From assembly GCF_943169845.1 (NCBI RefSeq), contig NZ_CALPBW010000004.1, forward strand, positions 1 through 64,000: a DNA stretch of 64,000 nt. The letters are read 5' to 3'. Position 1 is the stretch's first letter. The number at the start of each line of letters is the position of its first letter. The stretch is from Peptoniphilus rachelemmaiella. GTDB taxonomy: Bacteria > Bacillota > Clostridia > Tissierellales > Peptoniphilaceae. The notes under the pieces are model-generated. The model saw only the letters and a list, made by a program, of their open reading frames with translations. It made no database searches and was not told the origin of the DNA. Positions 48,086 to 56,390 of this stretch are shown here, in pieces. Made by a program: the position numbers and the translations under genes.

Positions 48086-49374
48086 GACAAAGTTCGACTG
48101 TTCGAAAAAAAATTCGACGACGGCAAAATCACAGAAAAAAACGCAGGCGACTGCTTCTCGTACTACTTTTGCTGTTGATTATTTCAGGCGGCGTCTACTC
48201 CCTGTACGACCGCCTGGTTTCTGCGCCTAAAACGAAGCAGCCCGTGCAGGTATGCTTTCGCGACGTGGTGCGGGGCGAGGGCTACTTGCTTCTCAATGAA
48301 GAGACGATTTTTACCAAGGCAGGCGGCACCGCCGTTTATAATGTGCGAGAGGGGAAAAAAGTGCCCAAGGGCTTTCGCGTGGCGGACATTAATGTCATGA
48401 ACGACAATTCAAAGGTGAAGGACCAGCTCATTCGAATTCAGGCGGCCATCGACTTTAAAAATGATCGAACATCGGAAAAATCCAAGGACAGAATGAATGA
48501 AGAAGATGAAAATGTCATTCGAAACATCCAGCGCTTTATTCGCGACGAGGATTACGAAAAGCTTATTTCATCCATTAACACCTTGGATTTAAGCACGAAA
48601 CACACGGTGAATGTGTCGGAGCTCAACGAACTTTTAAAGCTTTCCATTCCGGAGCTGGAGGAGAAAAAAGACCGTCTCACCAAGCGCATCGCCTCCACCA
48701 GTGCCGATTACGTGGCACCGGAATCCGGCATCGTAAGCTACACCTTTGACGACTTTAAAAAAGCCCTTTCATTGGAAAAGGACGAGGATACATTTACCCG
48801 CGCCTACCTAAAAGGCGTGAGCACCGAGTCCCTGACCCGGGGGAAGAATCGAGTAAAAGAAGGCCAGGCCTTTTTCCGCACCATTTGCGACACGGCCTAT
48901 AAAATCGCTCTGCCCATTGCCGATGCCCGTTTGGTGAAAGATGAAATGGGAAAAACAGTGACGGTGCGAATCGGAAAGGTGATGACCGAAGCTCGGGTGG
49001 AATCCATTGTCGGCGACGAGAGCGAGCCGGTGGTGATCTTGAGTCTGCAAGATAAACTACAGGAGGTTTATCGGCCGCGGAAGCAAAAGACCACCATAAT
49101 TAAAAACGAATCTCGGGCGCTGAAGATTCCAAAGACAGCCATTGTTACGGGAAAACACGGCGAAAGCGGCGTCTACGTCGATGCCGTGCGCCGATTTGTC
49201 ACCTTTGTGCCCGTGGATGTGTTGTCCGTTCGTGAAAAAGACGCCTACATCAGCATGGGCGACGACAAGGCCATGATCAAAAATAAGAAAGGCAAGGACG
49301 TGTCCACCTTGCGGCCGACGGATCAGGTGGTTGTTGAGCCGAAGAAAGTGCGGCGGGATAAGATTGTGTATTAA
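48082..49374 (+). CDS. HlyD-like membrane-anchored protein
   Basis: 430 residues. A very basic N-terminus (about 1-23, many Arg/Lys) precedes one membrane helix (about 24-42), then an extracellular region. The layout resembles HlyD/RND adaptors: a beta segment (YLLLNEETIFTKAGGTAVYNV), a helical hairpin (about 110-210) and a return strand (YVAPESGIVSYTFDD). No ABC or RND transporter is encoded nearby. It lies between gpsA and the ylmE-sepF-ylmH genes, so an envelope or division role is possible, but this is inference. Confidence 0.7.
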   Translation: MRQSSTVRKKIRRRQNHRKKRRRLLLVLLLLLIISGGVYSLYDRLVSAPKTKQPVQVCFRDVVRGEGYLLLNEETIFTKAGGTAVYNVREGKKVPKGFRVADINVMNDNSKVKDQLIRIQAAIDFKNDRTSEKSKDRMNEEDENVIRNIQRFIRDEDYEKLISSINTLDLSTKHTVNVSELNELLKLSIPELEEKKDRLTKRIASTSADYVAPESGIVSYTFDDFKKALSLEKDEDTFTRAYLKGVSTESLTRGKNRVKEGQAFFRTICDTAYKIALPIADARLVKDEMGKTVTVRIGKVMTEARVESIVGDESEPVVILSLQDKLQEVYRPRKQKTTIIKNESRALKIPKTAIVTGKHGESGVYVDAVRRFVTFVPVDVLSVREKDAYISMGDDKAMIKNKKGKDVSTLRPTDQVVVEPKKVRRDKIVY

Positions 49375-49389
49375 TCACAGGAGGTGTTT

Positions 49390-50079
49390 ATGTCAAGCAT
49401 AGGCGACGAACTCAAGCGGGTGCGCGAAGAAATTGAAGAGGCAAGACGCCACAGCTTAACCGGGGAACCGGTGCAATTAATCGCCGTGACGAAAACCCAC
49501 GGCGTGGATAAAATCGAAGAAGCCTTGAAATACGGCGTCACGGATATCGGCGAAAACAAGGTGCAGGAGCTGACAAAAAAAATTGAGGCCCTGGGACCGA
49601 AGGTTCGTTATCATATGATTGGAAACTTGCAGTCAAATAAGGTAAAATATATCTACAATGATGTGGTTTTGATCCATTCACTGGACAGACCGTCCTTGGC
49701 GAAAGAAATTCAAAAGCGGGGATGCGAAACGGATCATATCGTCCATTGTCTATTGGAAGTAAATATCGGCGACGAAGCGTCAAAAGGCGGCTTGGCCTAC
49801 GATCAGGTGCTGCCCTTTTTGGAATCCATCGTCGATTACTCCCACTTGAAAGTTGACGGCTTAATGACCGTGGCGCCCAATGTAGATGACGAGGCTTATT
49901 TGAGGCAGCTGTTTCGGAAAATGGTGGCCTTGAAAGAGGACATCGCCGGACGCCATTACGAGGGCGTGGACATGACGCACTTGTCCATGGGCATGAGTCA
50001 AGACTTTCATATCGCCATTGAAGAAGGCGCAAATATGGTACGCGTAGGCAGTCGCATTTTCGGTGCAAGGCACTATTAA
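49390..50079 (+). CDS. ylmE: PLP homeostasis protein (YggS/YlmE family)
   Basis: 229 residues from the ATG at 49390; AGGAGGTG (49379-49386) sets this start. It is a single TIM-barrel PLP-binding protein without known enzymatic activity that keeps B6 and amino-acid pools balanced. The PLP lysine lies in LIAVTKTHGVDKI, and HMIGNLQSNKVKYI, LSMGMSQDFHIAIEEG and VRVGSRIFG are family signatures. Its place before sepF is typical of Bacillota. Confidence 0.95.
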   Translation: MSSIGDELKRVREEIEEARRHSLTGEPVQLIAVTKTHGVDKIEEALKYGVTDIGENKVQELTKKIEALGPKVRYHMIGNLQSNKVKYIYNDVVLIHSLDRPSLAKEIQKRGCETDHIVHCLLEVNIGDEASKGGLAYDQVLPFLESIVDYSHLKVDGLMTVAPNVDDEAYLRQLFRKMVALKEDIAGRHYEGVDMTHLSMGMSQDFHIAIEEGANMVRVGSRIFGARHY

Positions 50080-50089
50080 GGAGGAAATT

Positions 50090-50560
50090 ATGGCAGATTT
50101 TGGTAATAAGTTAAAAAGGGCGTTCGGTTTCGGTGACGATTACGAATACGACGACGAATACGATTTTCAAGAAGACGAAAAATTTCAAACCACGGAAGTT
50201 GAACCCATCACAACGACCCATTCGCAAAAACCCGTGGCCCCTCGCAGAAAAGACAGCGGCAATGTATTAAGCATTCAAACGAAAGCCGCTATGGTCATTA
50301 CGGTTCACGAACCCTTAAGCTACGACGAATCGCCGAAGATTGTCGATGACTTAAAGGAAAACAAAGCCGTCGTCTTAAACTTCGAACAATTGGATTTAGA
50401 CGTGAAGCGTGAAATTTTCGACTTCGTCAACGGCGCCCTTTATGCCATCGAAGGCAAGATCCAAAAGGTGAACAAAGACATCTTTATTCTTGCGCCGGCG
50501 AATATTGCCATCGACGGGCTTAAAGAAGAATTACAAAACTCGGGCATCTTTCCTTGGTAA
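50090..50560 (+). CDS. sepF: Cell division protein SepF
   Basis: 156 residues from the ATG at 50090, behind AAGGAGG. The N-terminal amphipathic helix (ADFGNKLKRAFGFG) anchors to the membrane. An acidic linker rich in Asp/Glu/Tyr (about 16-45) follows, then the SepF core (about 65-150) with AAMVITVHEPLSYDE, AVVLNFEQLD and DFVNGALYAIEGKIQKVNKD. SepF polymerises and tethers FtsZ to the membrane. The linker is unusually acidic. The 3' end overlaps ylmH. Confidence 0.95.
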   Translation: MADFGNKLKRAFGFGDDYEYDDEYDFQEDEKFQTTEVEPITTTHSQKPVAPRRKDSGNVLSIQTKAAMVITVHEPLSYDESPKIVDDLKENKAVVLNFEQLDLDVKREIFDFVNGALYAIEGKIQKVNKDIFILAPANIAIDGLKEELQNSGIFPW

Positions 50561-51330
50561 AGAGCCTTCGGAAGGATGAACTCCTTCGCCACATAAGAGA
50601 GCCTGAAAAAATCACTCGGTTGCGCCATGTACTCGATCTGCCTGAAATCAGTTCGAGAAATTACAGGGCCACAGCCGGTGATTTTTTAGATCCCTACGAA
50701 CAGCAATTGGTGGCTTCCTGGACGCCCCACTTTCCGGAAGTGGAATTGTCTTTCGAACCGGCGGGCAATTGGGAGCGAAAAATTCCGGTCTATAAACCCT
50801 TCGACACGGAAGATAGCTTTCTCTCGGCCTTTTATTTAGAAGGCGGCCCCTTCGATCACCGGCAAATTTTAGGCTCCCTCTTGGGCATGGGCATCGAGCG
50901 GGATAAAATCGGCGACATCGCCGCCACCGACGACGGCGCCTATGTTTTCGTGAAAAAAGAGATCGCGAATTTCATCGCCGTGAACTTCAGAAAAGTGGGT
51001 GCGACACCCATTCGCCTCAAAGAAATTCCCGCCCTCTCCGTGCCGGAAATTGAAGAGGATTGGAACGAGGCCGCGGCGGTGGTGTCCTCCATGCGCCTGG
51101 ACGCCGTGGTGCGGGCGGTGACCCACAAGCCCCGCGACGAAGTGAAGGGGCTCGTGGCCAAGGGCTTGGTGAAAGTAAACTTTAAGCGGGCTGAGAAGAC
51201 CCACGACATGATTGTCCCCGGGGATATGATTTCCGTGCGGGGATTTGGCCGCATCAAAATTTTCGAGCCCCTTTACCGAACGAAGAAGGACAAAGTGCGC
51301 TTTCAGTACGGTACCTTAAACAGCAGATAG
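50554..51330 (+). CDS. ylmH: S4-domain RNA-binding protein YlmH
   Basis: 258 residues, probably from the TTG at 50554 that overlaps the sepF stop; no strong ribosome site is visible, so coupling is likely. It has an N-terminal helical part with YRATAGDFLDPYEQQ, a central domain with LGSLLGMGIERDKIGDI, and a C-terminal S4 domain (about 185-250) with MRLDAVVRAVTHKPRDEVKG and VNFKRAEKTHDMIVPGD. YlmH binds ribosomal complexes and is linked to quality control of stalled large subunits. Confidence 0.9.
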   Translation: MVKSLRKDELLRHIREPEKITRLRHVLDLPEISSRNYRATAGDFLDPYEQQLVASWTPHFPEVELSFEPAGNWERKIPVYKPFDTEDSFLSAFYLEGGPFDHRQILGSLLGMGIERDKIGDIAATDDGAYVFVKKEIANFIAVNFRKVGATPIRLKEIPALSVPEIEEDWNEAAAVVSSMRLDAVVRAVTHKPRDEVKGLVAKGLVKVNFKRAEKTHDMIVPGDMISVRGFGRIKIFEPLYRTKKDKVRFQYGTLNSR

Positions 51331-51337
51331 GAGCGCT

Positions 51338-51802
51338 ATGGTAACATTAATTATTCTTATACTCATCGCTTTGGATCAGTTGTCCAAATTCGCAGTCGTC
51401 CGCCATTTGGCAGGCGGCGGCGAAGTGGCGATCATCCCGGGCTTTTTTCGCCTGCTCTATGTTGAAAATCGCGGCGCAGCCTTCGGTATTTTACAGGAAG
51501 GCCGGCCCCTTTTTATCGTGATTACCGTTGCGGTCATCGGCTTTTTGCTTTACGGCATTTACAGAAAGCGCGACGAGGTGAGGGGGCTTTTGCGCGTGGC
51601 ACTGGTCTTAATTCTGGCGGGGGCCGTCGGCAATTTCATCGACCGATTGCGCCTCCACTTCGTCGTGGACTTTTTGTCCTTCCGCTTCTTCGGCCACGAC
51701 TTTGCCGTCTTTAATCTCGCCGATTCCTTTATCGTCGTGGGCACGATTTTGCTTATGATCCACGTCTTTTTAGGAGACGAAAAGGACAGCCATGATTCAT
51801 AA
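51338..51802 (+). CDS. lspA: Lipoprotein signal peptidase (signal peptidase II)
   Basis: 154 residues with four membrane helices. The two catalytic aspartates are in GNFIDRL and FNLADSFIVVG, with the N-terminal LDQLSKFAV and VENRGAAFGI motifs. It cleaves prolipoproteins at the lipobox; the lipoprotein encoded at 57790 is a possible client. TAGGAGC precedes the ATG. The 3' end overlaps rluD by 11 bases. Confidence 0.95.
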   Translation: MVTLIILILIALDQLSKFAVVRHLAGGGEVAIIPGFFRLLYVENRGAAFGILQEGRPLFIVITVAVIGFLLYGIYRKRDEVRGLLRVALVLILAGAVGNFIDRLRLHFVVDFLSFRFFGHDFAVFNLADSFIVVGTILLMIHVFLGDEKDSHDS

Positions 51803-52694
51803 ATTCACAGGGGTAGATGACGGCGGTCGCCTGGATCAATTTCTCGCCGAAAAACTCGAAATGAGCCGCTCCCAAGTGAAGCGGGCCGTAGACGAGGGCC
51901 GCGTCACGGTAAACGGGCAGAAGGTGAAGGCGGGCTATAAGCTTCAAGGGAGCGATGAAATCGCCTACGAAGAGGAAGCCCCCTATGTGCTGGAGGCGAA
52001 GGATGTGGCATTTAAGGTGCTTTACGAAGACGAGCATCTGGCCTGCATCGACAAGCCCTACGGCCTCGTGGTCCATCCCGGGGCGGGCAGAGAAGAAGCG
52101 ACCCTGGTCCACGGGCTGATGCATCGCTTCGATCACCTGGCAAAGGGAAGCGATCCCCTTCGCCCGGGCATCGTTCATCGATTGGACAAGGATACTTCCG
52201 GCGTCATGGTGGTGGCAAAAACCGACGCCGCCTACGACGGATTGGTGGATGCCTTTCAGAACCGTCGGGTCGAGAAAATTTACTACGCCATTTGCCGCGG
52301 CGACATTCGGGAAGCGGGCATCATCGATTCGCCCATCGGGCGGGATCCGAAAAATCGCATCCGCATGGCGGCGGGGGTGTATCCCTCCAAAGAAGCCTTG
52401 ACGGAATACGCGCCTGTTCTCGCTTTTCGGGATTCCACCTTGCTTCGCGTGGCCCTTCACACAGGTCGCACCCATCAAATTCGCGTACACATGGCATCAA
52501 TTGGCCACGCGCTTTTAGGCGATCCCCTTTACGGGGCGAAGAACGACAAGGAGAAACAGCTCCTGCTTCACAGCTACCATCTGGCCTTCACCCACCCCAT
52601 TACGGGTGATGTTGTGGCCGTGACGTCGAAACTTCCCGAGCGCATGCTCGCCTACATTCGAAAGGAGAAAGGGGACCGATGCACAAGATTTTAG
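51792..52694 (+). CDS. rluD: Large-subunit rRNA pseudouridine synthase, RluD family
   Basis: 300 residues. An N-terminal S4 domain (RLDQFLAEKLEMSRSQVKRA) is followed by the catalytic domain with HRLDKDTSGVMVVAKT (catalytic Asp) and RTHQIRVHMASIGHALLGDP. RluD isomerises uridines in helix 69 of 23S rRNA; which positions this paralogue modifies cannot be told from sequence. It follows lspA as in many Bacillota and overlaps pyrR by 16 bases. Confidence 0.93.
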   Translation: MIHKFTGVDDGGRLDQFLAEKLEMSRSQVKRAVDEGRVTVNGQKVKAGYKLQGSDEIAYEEEAPYVLEAKDVAFKVLYEDEHLACIDKPYGLVVHPGAGREEATLVHGLMHRFDHLAKGSDPLRPGIVHRLDKDTSGVMVVAKTDAAYDGLVDAFQNRRVEKIYYAICRGDIREAGIIDSPIGRDPKNRIRMAAGVYPSKEALTEYAPVLAFRDSTLLRVALHTGRTHQIRVHMASIGHALLGDPLYGAKNDKEKQLLLHSYHLAFTHPITGDVVAVTSKLPERMLAYIRKEKGDRCTRF

Positions 52695-53191
52695 ATGAAT
52701 TGGCCATGAAGCGGGCCACGGCGCGTATCGCCAATGAAATTATCGAGCGAAACAAAGGGCTGGACGACGTGGTTCTCATCGGCATCGTGACGCGAGGCGA
52801 ATTTTTCGCCCGTCGCCTTCAAGAAAAGATGAAAGAAATCGAAGGCGTTCATGTGCCGGTGTACACCCTGGATCCCGGCTTTTTCAGAGACGATCGACGG
52901 GACGAAGCCTTTATGCCCATGGAATTTATGGGGAAAATCGACGGCAAGCGGGTGGTCTTGGTAGACGATGTGCTCTACACCGGCCGCACGGTGCGCGCCG
53001 CAATGGATGCATTGATGGTAAAAGACCGACCGAAGCTCGTGGAGCTGGTGGGCCTCGTGGATCGGGGGCACAGAGAACTGCCTATTCGCGGCGATTTTAT
53101 CGGCAAGAATGTGCCCACGGCTCAGTCGGAAAAAATCATCGTACACTTTAAAGAATACGACGGCGAAGATGCCGTCTACGTGGCGGGATAA
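52679..53191 (+). CDS. pyrR: PyrR bifunctional regulator / uracil phosphoribosyltransferase
   Basis: 170 residues. The PRPP-binding loop VVLVDDVLYTGRTVRAAMDA is canonical, and the N-terminus with AMKRATARIANEIIERNKG and the basic GIVTRGEFFARRL segment match PyrR. It binds pyr mRNA in response to UMP to attenuate transcription and has weak UPRTase activity. No pyr biosynthetic gene or PyrR binding loop is visible here, so its targets lie elsewhere. It ends the long der-to-pyrR cluster. Confidence 0.93.
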   Translation: MHKILDELAMKRATARIANEIIERNKGLDDVVLIGIVTRGEFFARRLQEKMKEIEGVHVPVYTLDPGFFRDDRRDEAFMPMEFMGKIDGKRVVLVDDVLYTGRTVRAAMDALMVKDRPKLVELVGLVDRGHRELPIRGDFIGKNVPTAQSEKIIVHFKEYDGEDAVYVAG

Positions 53192-53195
53192 AAAT

Positions 53196-53236
53196 AACCG
53201 GCGGCGTGATCGAAGGGATCGGCCGTCGGTTTTTTC
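53196..53236 (+). terminator. Terminator of the der-to-pyrR cluster
   Basis: AACCGGCGGC (53196-53205) pairs with GCCGTCGGTT (53222-53231; one G-U). The inner GATC/GATC pair extends it, and a T run to 53236 follows. It starts just after the pyrR stop. Confidence 0.88.
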
Positions 53237-53258
53237 GTGTACCATTATTCGTGTAGCA

Positions 53259-53984
53259 TTATAAGAGATCGATGCGCGCCTCTCGCGGCCTGCGCTCGGA
53301 AGTAAAGACGGTGTCCACGGCGTGGAGGATGTTGTTCCGCACCGCTTCGGATTTTGAAATCACCATGGTGTCTTCCACGCCGGTGCAGTAGTTGATAACG
53401 TGGCAAATATTGGCGTAGTGCAGGCCCAGTTCTCTCGCGAGAACCACTTCCGGCACATTGGTCATGCCCACCACATCGCCGCCGATGGAGGCGTAGAATT
53501 TTATTTCCGCACGGGATTCAAAGCGGGGGCCTTCCGTGGCCACGTAGATGCCGCGGGGAAGCTTTTCGCCGTAGGCCGCCTCAAAGGCGTCGTTTAATTC
53601 CGAGTCGTAGGGCGCGTCCATGGCGATGTGCTTGGCTACATGGTGGTCGCCGTCGTAAAAGGTGTGGGGCCGTGTCTTCGTAAAATCTAAAAAGTCGTCG
53701 CACAAGACGATGGAATCGGGGCCGTATTCTTTTTTTAAACTGCCCACGGCGCTGATGCCGTACACTTCCGTAACGCCGATTTCTTTCAGGGCCCAGATGT
53801 TTGCCCGATAAGGCACTTTGTGCGGGGGGATGGTGTGATCCGTGCCGTGGCGCGAGACGAAAACATAGGGCTTGTTTTCGGGATAAATCAGTTTGGCATC
53901 GCCGTAGGGTGTGGAAAAAATTTCTTCTTTGGCGGCAGCGAAGGGCGCTTCGAAGCCGGTGCCGCCGATGATTCCGTAATGCAT
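53259..53984 (-). CDS. mtnP: S-methyl-5'-thioadenosine phosphorylase (MTAP/PNP family)
   Basis: 241 residues from the ATG at 53984, behind CGAGG; longer upstream readings have no support. Family motifs are IIGGTGFE (phosphate loop), VFVSRHGTDH, YRANIWALKEIG, VATEGPRFESRAE and GMTNVPEVVLARELG. It splits methylthioadenosine (and possibly adenosine or inosine) with phosphate. The divergent neighbour is an MtnA-like isomerase that would use methylthioribose-1-phosphate, which favours MTAP over a general purine phosphorylase. Confidence 0.88.
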   Translation of the reverse strand: MHYGIIGGTGFEAPFAAAKEEIFSTPYGDAKLIYPENKPYVFVSRHGTDHTIPPHKVPYRANIWALKEIGVTEVYGISAVGSLKKEYGPDSIVLCDDFLDFTKTRPHTFYDGDHHVAKHIAMDAPYDSELNDAFEAAYGEKLPRGIYVATEGPRFESRAEIKFYASIGGDVVGMTNVPEVVLARELGLHYANICHVINYCTGVEDTMVISKSEAVRNNILHAVDTVFTSERRPREARIDLL

Positions 53985-54011
53985 GATAACCTCGTTTCTC
54001 TTTCCTGAATA

Positions 54012-54024
54012 TGGTACTATTATA
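54012..54024. promoter_or_regulatory. Overlapping divergent -10 elements (mtnP / mtnA)
   Basis: Forward TGGTACTAT (54012-54020) and reverse TATAAT (complement of 54019-54024) share two base pairs. Both lie at workable distances from their genes (24 bases to 54044 and 35 bases to 53984). Only one polymerase could occupy the site at a time. No clear -35 on either side. Confidence 0.5.
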
Positions 54025-54043
54025 CATGGAAAGTGAGGTCTGT

Positions 54044-55102
54044 ATGGAATTTGACGGAGATTTAGCTTACATGCTTCAGGCGGAGCACGTGGCTTATTAT
54101 AAAGACGGCGTCGTATCGATTTTAGACCGACGTATTTACCCGGTGCGAGTGGAATACGTGCGTTGCAAGACCCACGTCGAGGTGCGCGACGCCTTGAAAA
54201 ACATGGTGACGCAATCGGCGGGCCCTTACACGGCGGCGGCCATGGGCATGGCCCTTGCGGCACACGAATCCCGCCACTTAAAGGGAGCGGCGCGGCTTCG
54301 CTATTTGGAAGAGGCGGCGGTTGTACTGGCCAGCGGCCGCCCCACCACGGCCATGCGCATGGCCCAGGTAACGAAGGGCGCCCTTTCTGTGGCGAAGGAT
54401 CATTTAGACGACGAGGATTTGGATTTAATTCTGCGGGATCACGCCCTTCATTCCATGGAAAAGCGCTACGCCACCATCCATCGGGTGGCGAAGCATTTTA
54501 TGGACCTTCTGCCCGATGAGGGCACGGTCATGACCCAGTGTTTCGGCGAAACCATTATCGGCATGCTGGCGCGGGAAATTATAGCGAGCGGAAAAGATAT
54601 TTCCTTTGTTTGCCCGGAGACCCGCCCTTTTTTACAGGGCGCCCGTTTTACCGCTTCGGTCTTGTCTCAAATGGGCATGGACACCACGGTGATTACAGAC
54701 AACATGGTGGCGGCATACATTGAAAATCACGGCATCAGCTTATTTACCTCGGCGGCGGATTCCATTTGCATGGATGGCAGCATCGTAAACAAAGTGGGCA
54801 CCCACCAAATCGCCATCGTCTCGGCGTACTTCGGCGTTCCCTATTACGCCACGGGAATTCCCGACATGGACATTCAAAGTGCAAAGGATTTGACCATCGA
54901 AATGCGGGATCCCGAGGAGAGCTTAAGCGCCCACGGCATCAAGCACACGGTGGAAGGGGTAAAGGGCTATTACCCGGCCTTCGACGTGACGCCGCCGAAT
55001 TTAGTCTTCGGCGTGGTGACGGATTTAGGCATTTTTAAAGCGGATCAATTAAAGAAATACGAAAAGAAAAAAGGAGCGGGCGATTTCTATTTCGCTGTAT
55101 GA
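54044..55102 (+). CDS. mtnA: MtnA-like S-methyl-5-thioribose-1-phosphate isomerase (eIF2B-fold)
   Basis: 352 residues from the ATG at 54044, behind GTGAGG. It has the eIF2B/MtnA fold, with the expected catalytic cysteine at Cys166 (MTQCFGE) and aspartate at Asp239 (SAADSICMDGS), followed by the signature NKVGTHQIAI. The family isomerises methylthioribose-1-phosphate to the ribulose form; relatives act on ribose-1,5-bisphosphate. The divergent phosphorylase supports the thio-sugar substrate. Later salvage enzymes (MtnB, MtnD, MtnK) are not in the window. The end overlaps the HD gene (ATGA). Confidence 0.82.
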   Translation: MEFDGDLAYMLQAEHVAYYKDGVVSILDRRIYPVRVEYVRCKTHVEVRDALKNMVTQSAGPYTAAAMGMALAAHESRHLKGAARLRYLEEAAVVLASGRPTTAMRMAQVTKGALSVAKDHLDDEDLDLILRDHALHSMEKRYATIHRVAKHFMDLLPDEGTVMTQCFGETIIGMLAREIIASGKDISFVCPETRPFLQGARFTASVLSQMGMDTTVITDNMVAAYIENHGISLFTSAADSICMDGSIVNKVGTHQIAIVSAYFGVPYYATGIPDMDIQSAKDLTIEMRDPEESLSAHGIKHTVEGVKGYYPAFDVTPPNLVFGVVTDLGIFKADQLKKYEKKKGAGDFYFAV

Positions 55103-55686
55103 TTATGAGCCAACGATTAGACAAACAAATCGATTTTATTTACGCCCTGGAAAAGATGAAAAGCGTCTATCGCAGAACCCATCTTCTCCACGCCGATCGC
55201 TTTGAAAACGACGCGGAGCATAGCTTCCACATCGCCGCCATGGCCTTTATTTTAAAGGAATATGCGCCGGATGAGGTGGACATGGAGCGAGTGGTGTTTA
55301 TGCTTTTGTTCCACGACGTGGTGGAAATCGAAGCGGGAGACACCTTCGCCTACGATACGGAAAACAACAAGACCAAGCGGGAAAGGGAAGTGCGTGCGGC
55401 GGAGCATTTGTACGGCATGCTTCCCGAAGAGCAGGGCAAAGAAATGCGGGCGTTGTGGGAAGAATTTGAAGCCCAAGAGACGCCGGAATCCCATTTCGCT
55501 TTGGCCATGGACCGAATCGAGCCCATTCTTCTCAATGCGGCCGGAGGCGGCGGCACCTGGACAAGCCATGGGATCAAGCAAAAAGATGTCTATGAACGCA
55601 TCGAGCCGGTGCGGAAATTTCCGCCACTCTATGCCATGATAAAGGAAAAAGTAGACGCACATTTTGAAGGGAGAAGGAGCCGATGA
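55099..55686 (+). CDS. HD-domain hydrolase (YfbR/HDDC2-like nucleotidase)
   Basis: 195 residues; the start is ATG 55099 or 55105. Metal ligands of the HD fold are visible: the histidine in DAEHSFHIAAM (His41), the HD pair in LLFHDVVEIEAGD (His72, Asp73) and the aspartate in ALAMDRIEPIL. This pattern belongs to the HD_3 group, which includes 5'-deoxynucleotidases. The substrate is not known. Its overlap with mtnA (ATGA) could suggest a nucleotide-salvage role. It also overlaps the next response-regulator gene. Confidence 0.83.
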   Translation: MIMSQRLDKQIDFIYALEKMKSVYRRTHLLHADRFENDAEHSFHIAAMAFILKEYAPDEVDMERVVFMLLFHDVVEIEAGDTFAYDTENNKTKREREVRAAEHLYGMLPEEQGKEMRALWEEFEAQETPESHFALAMDRIEPILLNAAGGGGTWTSHGIKQKDVYERIEPVRKFPPLYAMIKEKVDAHFEGRRSR

Positions 55687-56390
55687 CGAAAATTCTACTG
55701 GTGGAAGATGAAGTATCCATTCGCAAGTTTATAAAAATTAATTTAGAGCGAGAAGGCTTTGAAGTCTACGAAGCGGGCAGCGGCGAAGAGGGCCTTGAAA
55801 TTGCCGAAAGGGAAAAGCCCACCATCGTGCTTTTGGACATTATGCTCCCCGGCATCGACGGATTCGAAGTCTGCGATCGCCTGAGAAAGTCTTTCCCGCA
55901 CCTGGGCATTATTATGCTTACGGCGAAGGCCGAGGATTACGACAAGATCATGGGCCTGCAAAGCGGCACCGACGACTACCTTACCAAGCCCTTTAACCCC
56001 ACGGAGCTTACCCTGCGCATTAAATCCTTGGAGCGGCGCATCGGCAGCGAAAGCAAAGGGGAGAAAAAAGGCGAGCGTTTTTTGGAATCGGGCATATTTA
56101 AAGTGGATGTTTTCGGCCATAAATTTTACAAAAACGGCAATGAAATCGAGCTCACGCCGACGGAACACGAAATCGTGAAGTTCTTCATTACCCACGCCAA
56201 TCGCGCTTTAAGTCGCGACGAGATTCTAAACGCCGTGTGGGGCGAAGAATTTTTAGGGGACAGTAAAATCGTGGACGTCAACATTCGTCGTCTGCGTTCG
56301 AAAGTGGAAGAAGACGCCGCCCACCCCGTTACCATCGAAACCGTATGGGGCGTGGGCTACCGCTGGAAAAACACGGCCGTCGACGCATGA
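55683..56390 (+). CDS. OmpR/PhoB-family response regulator
   Basis: 235 residues. The receiver domain has LLVEDEVSI, the phosphoacceptor Asp52 (VLLDIMLPGIDG), Thr in IMLTAKAED and Lys in TKPF. The C-terminal winged helix has ELTPTEHEIVKFF and VDVNIRRLRSKVE. AAGGAGC precedes the ATG, which overlaps the HD gene's stop. It is followed directly by its kinase. The regulon is unknown; the two genes after the kinase, a lipoprotein and a membrane protein, suggest envelope sensing. Confidence 0.92.
   Translation: MTKILLVEDEVSIRKFIKINLEREGFEVYEAGSGEEGLEIAEREKPTIVLLDIMLPGIDGFEVCDRLRKSFPHLGIIMLTAKAEDYDKIMGLQSGTDDYLTKPFNPTELTLRIKSLERRIGSESKGEKKGERFLESGIFKVDVFGHKFYKNGNEIELTPTEHEIVKFFITHANRALSRDEILNAVWGEEFLGDSKIVDVNIRRLRSKVEEDAAHPVTIETVWGVGYRWKNTAVDA

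Noticed and set aside
52600-53260. PyrR attenuator or pyr operon next to pyrR
   Set aside because: No pyr biosynthetic gene or PyrR-binding loop was seen; the hairpin after pyrR is a simple terminator.
53985-54263. N-terminal extension of the phosphorylase to 54263
   Set aside because: The extension is Pro/Arg-rich, passes through both promoters and the start of mtnA, and the conserved protein begins at 53984.
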